A stretch of DNA of 64,000 nt from Arenibacter algicola (GCF_018860365.1 NZ_JAHKPO010000014.1:638968-702967), one strand, 5' to 3'. Positions 28,323 through 37,459 are shown, numbered from the stretch's first letter. A program made the numbers and translations. Notes: generated from the sequence alone by a model not told the origin.

Positions 28323-28433
28323 ATGAAAACTTTAAACATATTAGGACTGGCATCTACTTTAATTAAAAGTAGGAAATTGAAATTAATGGCTGTTGGGGCA
28401 CAACTGGCATATCTCACTTATCGTTATATTTAA
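28323..28433 (+). CDS. Small basic membrane-like peptide (36 aa)
   Basis: A short frame starting at ATG 28323 and ending TAA 28431-28433. The peptide is MKTLNILGLASTLIKSRKLK followed by a hydrophobic LMAVGAQLAYLTYRYI end. The basic/hydrophobic pattern is like short flavobacterial proteins with one membrane-associated helix. It lies 48 bp after the VOC gene on the same strand. Support is only pattern and position. Confidence 0.35.
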   Translation: MKTLNILGLASTLIKSRKLKLMAVGAQLAYLTYRYI

Positions 28434-28816
28434 ACAAGAAGAAAAAGCAAAAAGTAGTTTTATCTGCGATACTTATAAAAAACAATAATAATCTAATATC
28501 AATTAAATTCTATGGTAAAAATAGAATTGGAAAAAGATATACGGTTAGAAAACATGGTGAATCGTTCATGGGAATAGTTATTGTATCATCTTTTAAATTT
28601 TATTTTTTAATACTTTCTTCCAGTGCGAATAGAAGTTCATCGAAACGGATAGACCTCCCCTACTGAATTATAAACCATATAATTCAATGTGGCCGATCCA
28701 CAATTATTAGAGTTCATATTTATATGATTTGAATTAAGCTACACGAACGATGCATTGTAGTTTTATCAATATGTCAAACGGTAGGCATTAACTGTTACCG
28801 CATAAAATTATTATAT
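28434..28816. other. Intergenic, nothing recognised
   Basis: A 383-bp spacer ahead of the PA2169-like gene. Only a 21-codon frame at 28512 was seen, too short to support. No hairpin or repeat. Confidence 0.4.
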
Positions 28817-29266
28817 ATGAACGATAATATAAGAAATATTGAGGACCGTTTAAATGATATTATTCGGAAAAACGAAGATTCAGTCAAAGGTTACGAAAAG
28901 GCTGTAGAGAATACCACTGAATTAGGATTGCAATCCTATTTTCGAAATAAGGCTCGTGAGCGACGTATATTTTTGGAAGAATTGAAATCCGTTGCTCCAG
29001 CTTTAAATACTAGGGATGAAATAGATGGTAGTACCTTAGGGGCATTACATAGAACATGGATGGATATTAAGGCCTTCTTTTCCGGTGATGATGAAGAGGC
29101 TATGTTGGAAGAAGCTATTAGAGGAGATAACGCGGCTATTGATGAATACAATGAAGTTTTAGTTGATGTTCGACTACCATCTGAAGCGGCTGCTGTAATA
29201 AGAAGACAGCGAGATCGGCTTAAAGAAGATCTACATCGAATAAAAACATTGGAAGACCTTAGGTGA
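28817..29266 (+). CDS. PA2169/DUF2383-type four-helix-bundle protein
   Basis: A 149-aa all-helical protein. Helix 1 contains NDIIRKNEDSVKGYEKAVENT, helix 2 has YFRNKARERRIFLEEL, then a GALHRTWMDIKAFFSG linker and the acidic EEAIRGDNAAIDEYNEVL helix. This is the ferritin-like pattern of the PA2169/DUF2383 family, with several conserved Glu/Asp that could bind metal. Members are stress-associated, without a proven role. It is followed by a perfect long hairpin. Confidence 0.85.
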   Translation: MNDNIRNIEDRLNDIIRKNEDSVKGYEKAVENTTELGLQSYFRNKARERRIFLEELKSVAPALNTRDEIDGSTLGALHRTWMDIKAFFSGDDEEAMLEEAIRGDNAAIDEYNEVLVDVRLPSEAAAVIRRQRDRLKEDLHRIKTLEDLR

Positions 29267-29280
29267 TTTTTGGCCTATTT

Positions 29281-29319
29281 AATAATGAATAAGGGCCCAT
29301 TGGGGCCTTATTCATTATT
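29281..29319 (+). terminator. Long hairpin (terminator-like) after PA2169-like gene
   Basis: A 17-bp stem: AATAATGAATAAGGGCCC (one bulged G) with GGGCCTTATTCATTATT, and an ATTG loop. There is no T run after it, but the A/T-rich outer arm gives U-rich RNA on either strand. It starts 15 bp after the stop codon. Confidence 0.7.
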
Positions 29320-29492
29320 AGAACAAGTGAAATTATTACTTATTTTAATGGCGATTTTTGTTCCAATTTATAAAGACTCATAATTGATGACCTTAAATTA
29401 TCACTATGCTGACACAAAGGAATAAATGCTATATTTTTATTGAAACTCATTTACTATTCAAATGAGCACATTAAAATTTATATTAACATGTA

Positions 29493-31016
29493 ATGGCTAT
29501 AGTTGGAAATGTTATAAAGGGGTTTTTAGAACTAAGAGATGTACTGGTGACTACAAGAAACCCAGTATCAGAACAACGAAATGTATTGACGGATATCTTG
29601 GACAAGGCGAAAAATACGGCATTCGGGAAACATTACGACTTTGAAAAAATCTTGGTCTCAGAAAATACACCCCGTGCTTTTGCCGACCGGATTCCTTTTT
29701 TTGATTATAATAAAATGAATGGTGAATGGTGGCAAAAATTACATTCCGGACATACAGATGTGACCTGGCCCGGCAGTCCGGATTACTTTGCTGTTAGTTC
29801 TGGGACTACAGGAACAAAAAGCAAACGTATTCCTATAACCAATGAAATGATTAATTGCATTCAGGATACCGGGATTAAACAAATATATGCTCTTACTAAT
29901 TTTAGTCTTCCAGCTGAATTTTTTGAAAAGGATATTTTAATGTTGGGAAGTTCGACCCAGTTACGAAAACTGGACGAATATGAGGAAGGCGAAATAAGCG
30001 GAATTAGTGCAAAAAGTATTCCTGTGTGGTTCAGAGGCTATTATAAGCCAGGAGAAGAAATTTCTAAAATAGACGGCTGGGAAAATAAAGTGCTAAAAAT
30101 AGCAGAAGAAGCTCCTAATTGGGACGTTGGTGCTATAAGCGGAATACCCTCTTGGGTAGAACTGATGCTACAGGCAGTAATTGACTACCATAAACTGGAT
30201 AATATTCACGCAATCTGGCCCAATCTACAAGTTTATACCTCTGGAGGGGTTGCTTTTGGTCCCTATAAAAAGAGTTTTAATGACTTATTGGGTAAAGACA
30301 TTACAGTAATTGACACCTATTTGGCCTCGGAAGGTTTTATCGCCTTTCAATCGAGACCTGATACGGATGCTATGCAATTGGTTACCGATGGTGGAATTTA
30401 CTTTGAGTTTGTACCTTTTAAACCTAAATATATTAATGAAGATGGGTCTTTAACTATTGATGCTCCATCAATTACGTTAGATAATGTTGAATTGGGTCAA
30501 GATTATGTCCTTATAATTAGTACAGTGGCTGGTGCTTGGCGATATATAATTGGTGATACTATTGAATTTACTAATTTGGAGAAAGCGGAAATTAGAATTA
30601 CGGGAAGAACCAAATTTTTTCTAAACACCGTAGGATCGCAGCTTTCCGTGAATAAAATGGATGATGCAGCACAACATTTAGAAGATAAATTTTCAATGAG
30701 GATACCAGAGTATACCATTTGTGCGAAACGTATAAATGGAGATTTCCATCATATTTGGTATTTGGGTACTGAGAATGAGTGCAATGAAGTGGAAATTGCG
30801 GAAGAATTAGATAGATTTTTACAGGGTACCAATAAGAATTATCGGGTAGCTAGGTCCAAAGCTTTGAAAGGCATCAAGGTCAAAACAATAACTCCAAATA
30901 TATTCTACGAATGGAACGGACTTAACAAGAAAAAAGGTGGTCAAGTCAAAATGGAACGTGTCATGGGAGAAAATAAATTTGCGGAATGGGAGAATTTTGT
31001 CCAACGTGCCATTTGA
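29493..31016 (+). CDS. GH3-family acyl-adenylating enzyme
   Basis: A 507-aa protein of the GH3 auxin-responsive promoter family, ANL-type adenylases that in plants conjugate hormones to amino acids. The ATP-binding motif SSGTTGTKS is at residues 102-110. Other family blocks are DVGAISGIPSWVELML, the YTSGGVAFGPY region, YLASEGFIAF and a C-terminal block with GGQVKMERV. No signal peptide. The start at 29493 fits the family N-terminus; a frame from 29462 is out of phase. It converges with the metallopeptidase gene, the stops being only 8 bp apart. Bacterial substrates are unknown. Confidence 0.88.
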   Translation: MAIVGNVIKGFLELRDVLVTTRNPVSEQRNVLTDILDKAKNTAFGKHYDFEKILVSENTPRAFADRIPFFDYNKMNGEWWQKLHSGHTDVTWPGSPDYFAVSSGTTGTKSKRIPITNEMINCIQDTGIKQIYALTNFSLPAEFFEKDILMLGSSTQLRKLDEYEEGEISGISAKSIPVWFRGYYKPGEEISKIDGWENKVLKIAEEAPNWDVGAISGIPSWVELMLQAVIDYHKLDNIHAIWPNLQVYTSGGVAFGPYKKSFNDLLGKDITVIDTYLASEGFIAFQSRPDTDAMQLVTDGGIYFEFVPFKPKYINEDGSLTIDAPSITLDNVELGQDYVLIISTVAGAWRYIIGDTIEFTNLEKAEIRITGRTKFFLNTVGSQLSVNKMDDAAQHLEDKFSMRIPEYTICAKRINGDFHHIWYLGTENECNEVEIAEELDRFLQGTNKNYRVARSKALKGIKVKTITPNIFYEWNGLNKKKGGQVKMERVMGENKFAEWENFVQRAI

Positions 31017-31024
31017 TTTTATAA

Positions 31025-31771
31025 TTAGTTCATTAAATCCCTATCATTAACAAGTTTCATAATTTCTTCAGGAGATAAATAATATTTTTTAATTCTAGCT
31101 TTATAAATTTCATCTATTTCGGAATTGTTAAGGATAAAGTTCTTAGTACTTAGAATATAACCTTCCATTCCATGATTTACGGCGTGGGTATCGGCTGCGC
31201 GTTCAACTTTCATTAAATATTTATCGGAAAACAAATATTTTATTGCAAACCATAATAGATTCAGGCTACTTCTGTTGCTATAGTCAATCACATGTCCCAA
31301 TTCGTGACCTAACCAACCTATCATAACATCATTCGGGATATCGCTGGTAAGATACTCCTTGCCTGAAATCAATATTTTTTCACTAATTAAAATCTTATAT
31401 TGACGCTTTTTCCTGGACTTAAAAAAGCTCCAAAAGTTTGGCTGAGCCAACATAGTGGATTTTTTTATATTATGCTTAAATTTAAAAGTAATACTTGTTT
31501 CATTAAGTTCAGTGAAGTGGGATAGAGCGATATTCGCCTGGTTGCTAATTGATTCGGGGATAACGTGCTGAGCAGTGGTAAATAAAGAATTCATGATTAA
31601 TAACGGAAATAACAACTTAATACTCAAAACTAAGTTTTTGGTAAAAATTTGTTTTTGGGGATTAAATCTCACTTTAGTTATTTTAAAGTACATATGTCTT
31701 AGTAGATTGCTAAATTTCGAATGATTATCAAAGATACTTTCCCCTGATAAACCTTTGTACCAGGACGACAA
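31025..31771 (-). CDS. Putative secreted/anchored zinc metallopeptidase
   Basis: A 248-aa protein with the gluzincin signature HELGH at residues 156-160 and a downstream ERAADTHAV block (Glu190, third zinc ligand). A hydrophobic segment at about residues 47-67 followed by TTAQ looks like a signal peptide, so translation may start at Met27 rather than Met1. Size and motif order resemble short M48-like proteins. No partner gene. It converges with the GH3 gene, and its upstream side borders the IS element at 31890. Confidence 0.65.
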   Translation of the reverse strand: MSSWYKGLSGESIFDNHSKFSNLLRHMYFKITKVRFNPQKQIFTKNLVLSIKLLFPLLIMNSLFTTAQHVIPESISNQANIALSHFTELNETSITFKFKHNIKKSTMLAQPNFWSFFKSRKKRQYKILISEKILISGKEYLTSDIPNDVMIGWLGHELGHVIDYSNRSSLNLLWFAIKYLFSDKYLMKVERAADTHAVNHGMEGYILSTKNFILNNSEIDEIYKARIKKYYLSPEEIMKLVNDRDLMN

Positions 31772-31915
31772 TTCAAAGAATTGCTTTGATGTCGAATGTT
31801 GTTAGTATTAAGAATGTAGTTTGGACTGATTAAAAGAGTTTTTCATTTAAAGATAATGGGAATTGAATAGATCTTATTATAGTTATTTATGTAAGCTCCC
31901 CCTAATTAGAACTGT

Positions 31916-32758
31916 TTAGTTTTCTAAAACTTCATTAAAGTTATTGTTTTTAATTCTTTTGGGACTAGTCCCAAAAGAATTAAGTTTCGCATATTTTACT
32001 GGTGGTATTTTACCTAGGGCATCGTGGGGCCTGTGATGATTGTAATCGTTCATCCAGATCTGTGTTTGCTCCCTTACCTGGTCGATATCCTCAAATATAT
32101 ATTTATTGAGGACCCCGCGCCGATAACTACCATTGAATCTTTCAACAAAAGCATTTTGGGTCGGCTTGCCCGGCTGGATATATTTGAATTCAATTTTATG
32201 CATCTGGCTCCAATCGTTCGTTAAATGGGCTATGAACTCCGGTCCATTATCCATTCGGATCTTCTTTGGTTTTCCTCTTTTATTGATAAGATGGTTCAAT
32301 ACCCAGACAATGCGGTTGCTGGGCAAAGAAAAATCAACTTCTATATGAAGTATTTCCCGTTTAAAATCATCGATGACGTTAAATGATCTGAAGCGTCTCT
32401 TGTTCTCCAAAACATCGGTTACAAAATCCATGCTCCAGGTATGGTTTAGTTCATCGGGGACCTCCAAGGGTTCCTTTATCCTTGCAGGTAAGCGTTTCTT
32501 TATCTTTCTTCTCAAAGGCAGTCCAAGGGCCTTGTACACACGATGGACACGTTTATGGTTCCATGGTCTGCCTTCATTGCGTAAACGGTCATAAGACTTC
32601 CAAAAGCCTTCCTCTGAGTGTTCCTTCGCTTTTTGTTGTAATGCCTCTTCTATCTCGGTATCGTCTTTTGGCAAAGGTTTGTAATAGTAAACGCTCTTAC
32701 TCATATTCAATACACGGCACGCCCTACTGATGCCGTAATGAATAAGCTCCTTGGTCAT
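31916..32758 (-). CDS. IS3-family transposase OrfB (DDE integrase)
   Basis: A 280-aa transposase. An N-terminal HTH_21-like part precedes an rve-type integrase core with the DDE residues visible: Asp in WSMDFVTD, Asp in IRMDNGPEF and Glu in AFVERFNGS. It lies in the -1 frame relative to OrfA and starts 20 bp after it. It is most likely made as an OrfAB fusion by programmed frameshifting; the ATG at 32758 is not needed for that. Confidence 0.95.
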   Translation of the reverse strand: MTKELIHYGISRACRVLNMSKSVYYYKPLPKDDTEIEEALQQKAKEHSEEGFWKSYDRLRNEGRPWNHKRVHRVYKALGLPLRRKIKKRLPARIKEPLEVPDELNHTWSMDFVTDVLENKRRFRSFNVIDDFKREILHIEVDFSLPSNRIVWVLNHLINKRGKPKKIRMDNGPEFIAHLTNDWSQMHKIEFKYIQPGKPTQNAFVERFNGSYRRGVLNKYIFEDIDQVREQTQIWMNDYNHHRPHDALGKIPPVKYAKLNSFGTSPKRIKNNNFNEVLEN

Positions 32759-32778
32759 CGTCCTTTTACGGCAAGGCT

Positions 32779-33045
32779 TTAGAGCTTTTTTTCAATGATC
32801 TCTTTTGCCATCTGATGATCCAGTGCCAAGGTCGCATACATCTGTTTGAGTTTACGGTTCTCCTCCTCAAGCTCTTTAAGTCGTTTGAGTTCCTTGGAAT
32901 TCATGCCTGCATATTTAGAGCGCCACTTGTAAAAAGCAGCGGAACTGACGCCATGCTCACGACTGATCTGGTCCACACTCTTACCATTATCGAACTCCTT
33001 TAAAATCTTTGCAATCTGCGTGGGTGAAAATTTGCTCTTTCTCAT
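32779..33045 (-). CDS. IS3-family transposase OrfA
   Basis: An 88-aa protein. It has an HTH ([35 protein letters not shown]) followed by a leucine-zipper-like coiled coil ([18 protein letters not shown]), typical of the IS407 group. Its 3' end holds a slippery heptamer A-AAA-AAG (codons Lys-Lys) just before CTC TAA. A -1 slip there leads without a stop into the OrfB frame. Confidence 0.95.
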   Translation of the reverse strand: MRKSKFSPTQIAKILKEFDNGKSVDQISREHGVSSAAFYKWRSKYAGMNSKELKRLKELEEENRKLKQMYATLALDHQMAKEIIEKKL

Positions 33046-33102
33046 ACTGTTTAAAATTAAGATTATTATTCTACTTTTAAACAGTTCGGTTTTAAGGGAA
33101 GC

Positions 33103-33501
33103 TTACAATACATCTGCGATTGGATGTGAAATCCAACTAGAATTTTTATCGGCCAGCTTTTCTAATTTAAGAGTTCTTTTTTCATTATTTATATTTTGAA
33201 AGTAAATTTCTCCTTCTAAGGAAATTTGATTGGCCACATGATTAGCCGTTACTAGATAGGTGTCGAGGTCCTTACTTACAAAAAATCCTGACCCTGTCAC
33301 GGCATATTTAAAAGGTTTTATCTTCCCAGATGAGATTTCTTTAATGTATATTTCATAATTGTTTTCCTTCTTTACTACTGAATCTTTGAGAAAAACGATA
33401 GAATTAAAAAAAATTCTTTCATCTCCATCTTCACCCTGACCTAAAGCCTCTAGGCAATTAGATATACAGATTAGGAATATTATTGTATATGTTAGCTTCA
33501 T
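33103..33501 (-). pseudogene. Trypsin-like peptidase, truncated by the IS element
   Basis: A 132-aa remnant. A signal peptide (about residues 1-21) is followed by the N-terminal barrel of a trypsin-like protease with GSGFFVSKDLDTYLVTANHVA, where the His of the catalytic triad is present. The frame ends in the IS right end (TTG TAA straddles it), so Asp and Ser are missing. No continuation was found on the other side of the IS. Confidence 0.75.
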
Positions 33502-33532
33502 TTTTACTTTTGGTTATTTAGCTTATATAAAA

Positions 33533-33724
33533 TTATTCTCTTGTTTGATAGAGCCACAATTTTACTTTATGTACTCTATATCTTAAACCCTTGTAATATG
33601 TTGCCCTTGAAATCTCAACACGTTCGCATATTTCTTTCACTGAAAGTTTTCCGTCCTTGAAATACTGTTCACAAATTATCATATTTATGGACTTTATTTT
33701 TCTTGAGAAATCTGTGGATGTCAT
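33533..33724 (-). CDS. Small HTH protein (resolvase-type DNA-binding fold)
   Basis: A 63-aa protein whose residues 20-48 form a helix-turn-helix (GKLSVKEICERVEISRATYYKGL) of the kind at the end of Hin/resolvase-type recombinases. It has no catalytic domain. It may be a stand-alone regulator or a leftover of a recombinase gene. It sits between the IS-truncated gene and the helicase gene. Confidence 0.45.
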   Translation of the reverse strand: MTSTDFSRKIKSINMIICEQYFKDGKLSVKEICERVEISRATYYKGLRYRVHKVKLWLYQTRE

Positions 33725-33841
33725 TTTTTTCGTTTACCCCTGTTGTACTAATAGCACTTATATTCTTCTTATAATAAGTATGATATAGTTAACTCGTGAA
33801 GATTTTTATTTTACAGTTCTCGCGGAACAAGGATATTGAAT

Positions 33842-35899
33842 TTAGCTAAAATCCATCCCAGAGGACAAGTCAATCTTATTTGGTGAAGCGGCATCACTGA
33901 CCTTTCCAAATTTGTGTTCAACAACTAATTGTTCCACTAAGTTATCAGGAAGGTCATTAAGGAAATACGTATCGGCATCGTCGGTCTTGGAATCCTTAAT
34001 GATCGGTATTGCCCGCTGGTGCACCGCAGAAATTGAGGCTGTATTTCGGGTTAGAATCAATCTGTTCTTTGCACGTGTCATGGCAACATATAGAACGCGT
34101 CTATCTTCTTCGATTTCAGCAAGATTATCCAATGACCATGCTGATGGAAATGCTTTTGGGGATACGTTTAACACAATACAGACATCCGCCTCCAAGCCTT
34201 TGGCTGAATGGATAGTTGATATAATAACATGGTCTTTGTTCTCTGCAGTAATTAGCTTAGACTCACTAAGAACATTCATACCGTTCATATTTTCAGAATT
34301 ATCTAGAAGACCTTCTCCAATAAACTCGCCAAGGGTCGGATAACTTTTTGCCAGTAATTTAAGAACTGGAAAATCCCCTCTCCTTTTTTCGTTCCAATCA
34401 CGCCTATATCGAAATGCCAGACCTAACGACATTGCTTCATATGCGGTATCTACCATTTCACCTACATCGCTTTTGGATTTTATCGATTCGTAAAGCTTGG
34501 CTATTTTGCTACCATCCACTCCTGGCATGGCATTTTGAAGAATATTCGGAATATCATCCTTTTCAACATTTTCTATGACCTGTTGAAGTATTCGCGATGC
34601 CCGAACTTCCCCGACTCCCTCTTGAAAGGTCAAAAACCGCATCCATGCAATTTCGTCATATGGATTATTTACAATTCGTAGCAGAGAGACCAAATCTTTG
34701 ATATGCGCGGCCTGCATGAACTTACGCCCACCATAGGTGACATATGGAATCTTCCTTCGAATGAAAACGGCCTGAAGTGATTTGGAGTAATATTGAGACC
34801 GGGCCAATACCAAATGGTCAGAGAATGTGCGGTCCTGATGTGTGAAATTATTTAATATCTCGTCTGCAACCCAATTGGCCTCTTGCCATTCGTCACTAAC
34901 ATTTACAAGCCGTGGCAACTCTCCAGAACCGCGAATCGATTGTAATTTCTTATCATAGTTTATCGGAGACTTTTCCAATAACCAATTGGATATATCTAAA
35001 ATCTCCTGAGTAGAGCGATAGTTTTTTTCCAATTTGTAGACCTCGGAATCCGGGACCCTTTCCTTGAAAAGATGTACGTTCTTAAAATCGGCTCCACGAA
35101 AAGAATAAATAGATTGCGCATCATCACCAACACAAAATAACTTACAAATGCTGACAAACGGGTCCAACAGCTCCCATTGTAACGGATTGGTATCCTGCAT
35201 TTCATCCACTAGTAGATAATCCAAATGTTGTGCTAGAATGGTTCGCGCTTCAGGGTTAGTTCGCAACTGTGTGGAAACAACCAACAGCAGGTCATCATAA
35301 TCCAGATATCGTTGTTCCCTTTTTTTAAATTGATATGCCCTTAAAATATTTTCGACATGTGGTTTTATTGTGGAGATCTCAAAGTCGGTGTCGGCGTCCT
35401 TCTTATTCTTAAAGAGTTTAATCCGCAAACTTTCCGTTAAACTTTTTTTTGTATTTCGGGCCAAGGAATATAAATCGATAAGTTGTTGCGGTTTTATTCG
35501 AAGTTTTCCGAAATCGAGATTCTGGTTTCCACATACCATTTTCATAATACTAAGCTGATCATCTGGGTCTATAACTGTAAACGCTGCTGCGCCGAATAAA
35601 TTCGGAAAGCGCACGATCAATTGGTTGCACCAAGAATGAAAAGTAGCACCGCCTAGAGAGTTTCCATCGGATTGCGGTAATGTTGCTTTGACCCTTTCGA
35701 CAATTTCGTTCGCAGCCTTTTTGGTGAATGTGAGTATCTGTATTTTCGATGGGTCTATTCCTGATTGTATAAGATATGCTGCCCGCGCAATTATAGTTTT
35801 TGTTTTTCCTGTTCCAGCACCAGCTAGTACCAGCAGATGTCCGCCATCGAATTCGACCGCTTTTCTTTGCCCATCGTTAAGTGTATCTGGAATGTTCAT
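33842..35899 (-). CDS. UvrD/Rep-family DNA helicase
   Basis: A 685-aa superfamily 1A helicase. Walker A AGAGTGKT is at residues 26-33, motif Ia has QILTFTKKAANEI, Walker B has LLVDEMQDTNPLQW, motif III VGDDAQSIYSFRGA, motif IV YRSTQEI, and motifs V/VI appear in STIHSAKGLEADV and RRVLYVAMTRAKN. All are intact. It acts with ATP to unwind DNA or displace proteins. It is somewhat shorter than UvrD/PcrA and lacks their C-terminal extension. It follows the exonuclease gene by 147 bp on the same strand, and is probably part of the DNA-repair island. Confidence 0.92.
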   Translation of the reverse strand: MNIPDTLNDGQRKAVEFDGGHLLVLAGAGTGKTKTIIARAAYLIQSGIDPSKIQILTFTKKAANEIVERVKATLPQSDGNSLGGATFHSWCNQLIVRFPNLFGAAAFTVIDPDDQLSIMKMVCGNQNLDFGKLRIKPQQLIDLYSLARNTKKSLTESLRIKLFKNKKDADTDFEISTIKPHVENILRAYQFKKREQRYLDYDDLLLVVSTQLRTNPEARTILAQHLDYLLVDEMQDTNPLQWELLDPFVSICKLFCVGDDAQSIYSFRGADFKNVHLFKERVPDSEVYKLEKNYRSTQEILDISNWLLEKSPINYDKKLQSIRGSGELPRLVNVSDEWQEANWVADEILNNFTHQDRTFSDHLVLARSQYYSKSLQAVFIRRKIPYVTYGGRKFMQAAHIKDLVSLLRIVNNPYDEIAWMRFLTFQEGVGEVRASRILQQVIENVEKDDIPNILQNAMPGVDGSKIAKLYESIKSKSDVGEMVDTAYEAMSLGLAFRYRRDWNEKRRGDFPVLKLLAKSYPTLGEFIGEGLLDNSENMNGMNVLSESKLITAENKDHVIISTIHSAKGLEADVCIVLNVSPKAFPSAWSLDNLAEIEEDRRVLYVAMTRAKNRLILTRNTASISAVHQRAIPIIKDSKTDDADTYFLNDLPDNLVEQLVVEHKFGKVSDAASPNKIDLSSGMDFS

Positions 35900-36046
35900 A
35901 GTAGTACTAAATTAAAATTACCGTTAATCATCGAATACTGGGGAGCTCTTCAAACTTAAAATTATTTGATTACACAAGATGCTCTTATAAAAAATTGTTT
36001 TAACGCAGCGAGGATAAGTATAACATTAAATTCAAGAGAAAGACCA

Positions 36047-37429
36047 TCAGTGGACAAACTCCTGTGGCACCACTAATTTAATGGATTTAGGGTTGGCATT
36101 CAAATAACTGCTAATGATACGCATGGTATGATACGTGTTTTTTCTAGCTGTTAAGAACGTCTCCAAATCATCAAGACCTTCAATGCCCTGATCTCTGTCG
36201 AAAAAGCCGTATCCTTGATATATGCTGTCCTTGACCAAGACAAAACTATGTTCTTCCTGCGTACGGCCTTTACAGATAATGGCATAATTATCCCTGTTCT
36301 TATGAAGCTCGGAAATAGCCCGTTTGGCTCGAATGTTATAAATTGCCACGGACTCTTTTCCCTCGCAGACCTTGTGGCAATCTTTGATTTCATAATGGGA
36401 GCAACCCTCCTTACTGCTTTGTAGCGCAGTAAACCGCGGACATAGGGTAAATTCCTCACAGATTTGCCTTAATCTGGCAACAGCCTCCTCACGCCTGTAA
36501 AATGTAACGGCTCCCAAATCAGCTGCGGTTTTTCTATCGATTGCAAATTGGATGATACCTTTTCTGTTTATGTAATGTATTATACAATAGGGTGCCCTTA
36601 GTTTCTTTTGAGTAACGTTGAACATCGGATAATGGTTCTGAATCTCATCCGCTTCCAGAAGCAATGCGATAAGTTCATTTCCAGTTTCTAGAAAGTCTAT
36701 GGTTGCGGTCGCTTGACAAAGGTCGTATTCCTTATTTTTTTTATCATAGAAATGACTGAGCACCCTTTCCCTGATTCGGATGGCCTTACCTACGTATATA
36801 ATCTTATCATGTCTGTTCTTAAAATAATAGACACCAGGACGCTGCGGAAGGCCCTCTAAAATCTCCCTATCGATATTCGGAGCCAAGGTGGTCTTTCTTG
36901 AATTTAAATAAGAATCGAACACGATACCCCCGTCATCTAGGCTCATCAGACGCTGAAATAATATGACGGTAGCATCAGTATCGCCTTCGGCCCTATGTCG
37001 GTTGACGAGTGGAATTCCCAAGGTCGAACAGAGGCGTCCCAGGCTATACGATAACATTCCCGGCATTAATTTTTTCGCGAGTCGTACGGTACAGAGTCTT
37101 TGGCGACTGTAGTTATAACCTAGGTATCGAAATTCAGAGCGTAGCACCGAATAATCAAAGGTTACATTATGCGCAACGAACACGGCATCCTCAGTAATTT
37201 CTATGATTTTTGCAGCTATCTCTTCGAAGAGTGGGGCAGTTCGTACCATATCATCATCTATTCCTGTCAGACCTGTAATGAAGTTGGGAATTCGAACTTG
37301 GGGATTTACCAATGATGTAAACTTATCCAATATTGTGTTCTCGTTCATACGAACGATGCAAATTTCAGTAATACGATTATTTCGAATGCCCTTTCCAGCT
37401 GTCTCGATATCGACGACTACATAGTCCAT
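36047..37429 (-). CDS. DEDDh exonuclease fused to UvrC-like GIY-YIG nuclease
   Basis: A 460-aa fusion. Residues 1-165 are a DnaQ-type 3'-5' exonuclease: Asp7 and Glu9 in VVDIETAG, the HNVTFDYS block and His145...Asp150. Residues about 195-275 are a GIY-YIG domain with GVYYF and IIYVGKA, as in UvrC and Cho. Such DnaQ-UvrC-like proteins occur in many bacteria and are thought to work in damage incision. The C-terminal about 180 residues follow the Cho-like tail with several Cys. The gene is divergent from the mutasome-like operon with only 42 bp between start codons. Confidence 0.9.
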   Translation of the reverse strand: MDYVVVDIETAGKGIRNNRITEICIVRMNENTILDKFTSLVNPQVRIPNFITGLTGIDDDMVRTAPLFEEIAAKIIEITEDAVFVAHNVTFDYSVLRSEFRYLGYNYSRQRLCTVRLAKKLMPGMLSYSLGRLCSTLGIPLVNRHRAEGDTDATVILFQRLMSLDDGGIVFDSYLNSRKTTLAPNIDREILEGLPQRPGVYYFKNRHDKIIYVGKAIRIRERVLSHFYDKKNKEYDLCQATATIDFLETGNELIALLLEADEIQNHYPMFNVTQKKLRAPYCIIHYINRKGIIQFAIDRKTAADLGAVTFYRREEAVARLRQICEEFTLCPRFTALQSSKEGCSHYEIKDCHKVCEGKESVAIYNIRAKRAISELHKNRDNYAIICKGRTQEEHSFVLVKDSIYQGYGFFDRDQGIEGLDDLETFLTARKNTYHTMRIISSYLNANPKSIKLVVPQEFVH

Positions 37430-37439
37430 TTTGTTAAAA

Positions 37440-37459
37440 TTTTATTTCGTGCCGTAAAA
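37440..37459. promoter_or_regulatory. Inverted repeat in the 42-bp divergent promoter
   Basis: TTTTA (37440-37444), a 10-bp spacer TTTCGTGCCG, then TAAAA (37455-37459). Its symmetric position between two divergent DNA-repair genes makes it a candidate operator, for example for an SOS-like regulator. The arms are short and A/T-rich, so chance is possible. Confidence 0.35.

Larger units (their letters stand above)
31890..33107 (-). mobile_element. IS3-family insertion sequence (IS407-like group)
   Basis: A 1218-bp element with two transposase frames. Terminal inverted repeats: the left end starts TGTAAGCTCCCCCTAA and the right end, read inward, starts TGTAAGCTTCCCTTAA; both continue to GAACTGTTTA, about 23 of 29 positions matching. 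Flanking bases (TTTA left, ATAC right) do not form a target duplication. The right end truncates the trypsin-like gene and supplies its stop codon. Both frames are intact, so it could be active. Confidence 0.9.

Noticed and set aside
31886..33111. Target-site duplication flanking the IS element
   Set aside because: The bases on each side (TTTA and ATAC) do not match at 3 or 4 bp, also when the ends are shifted by one base.
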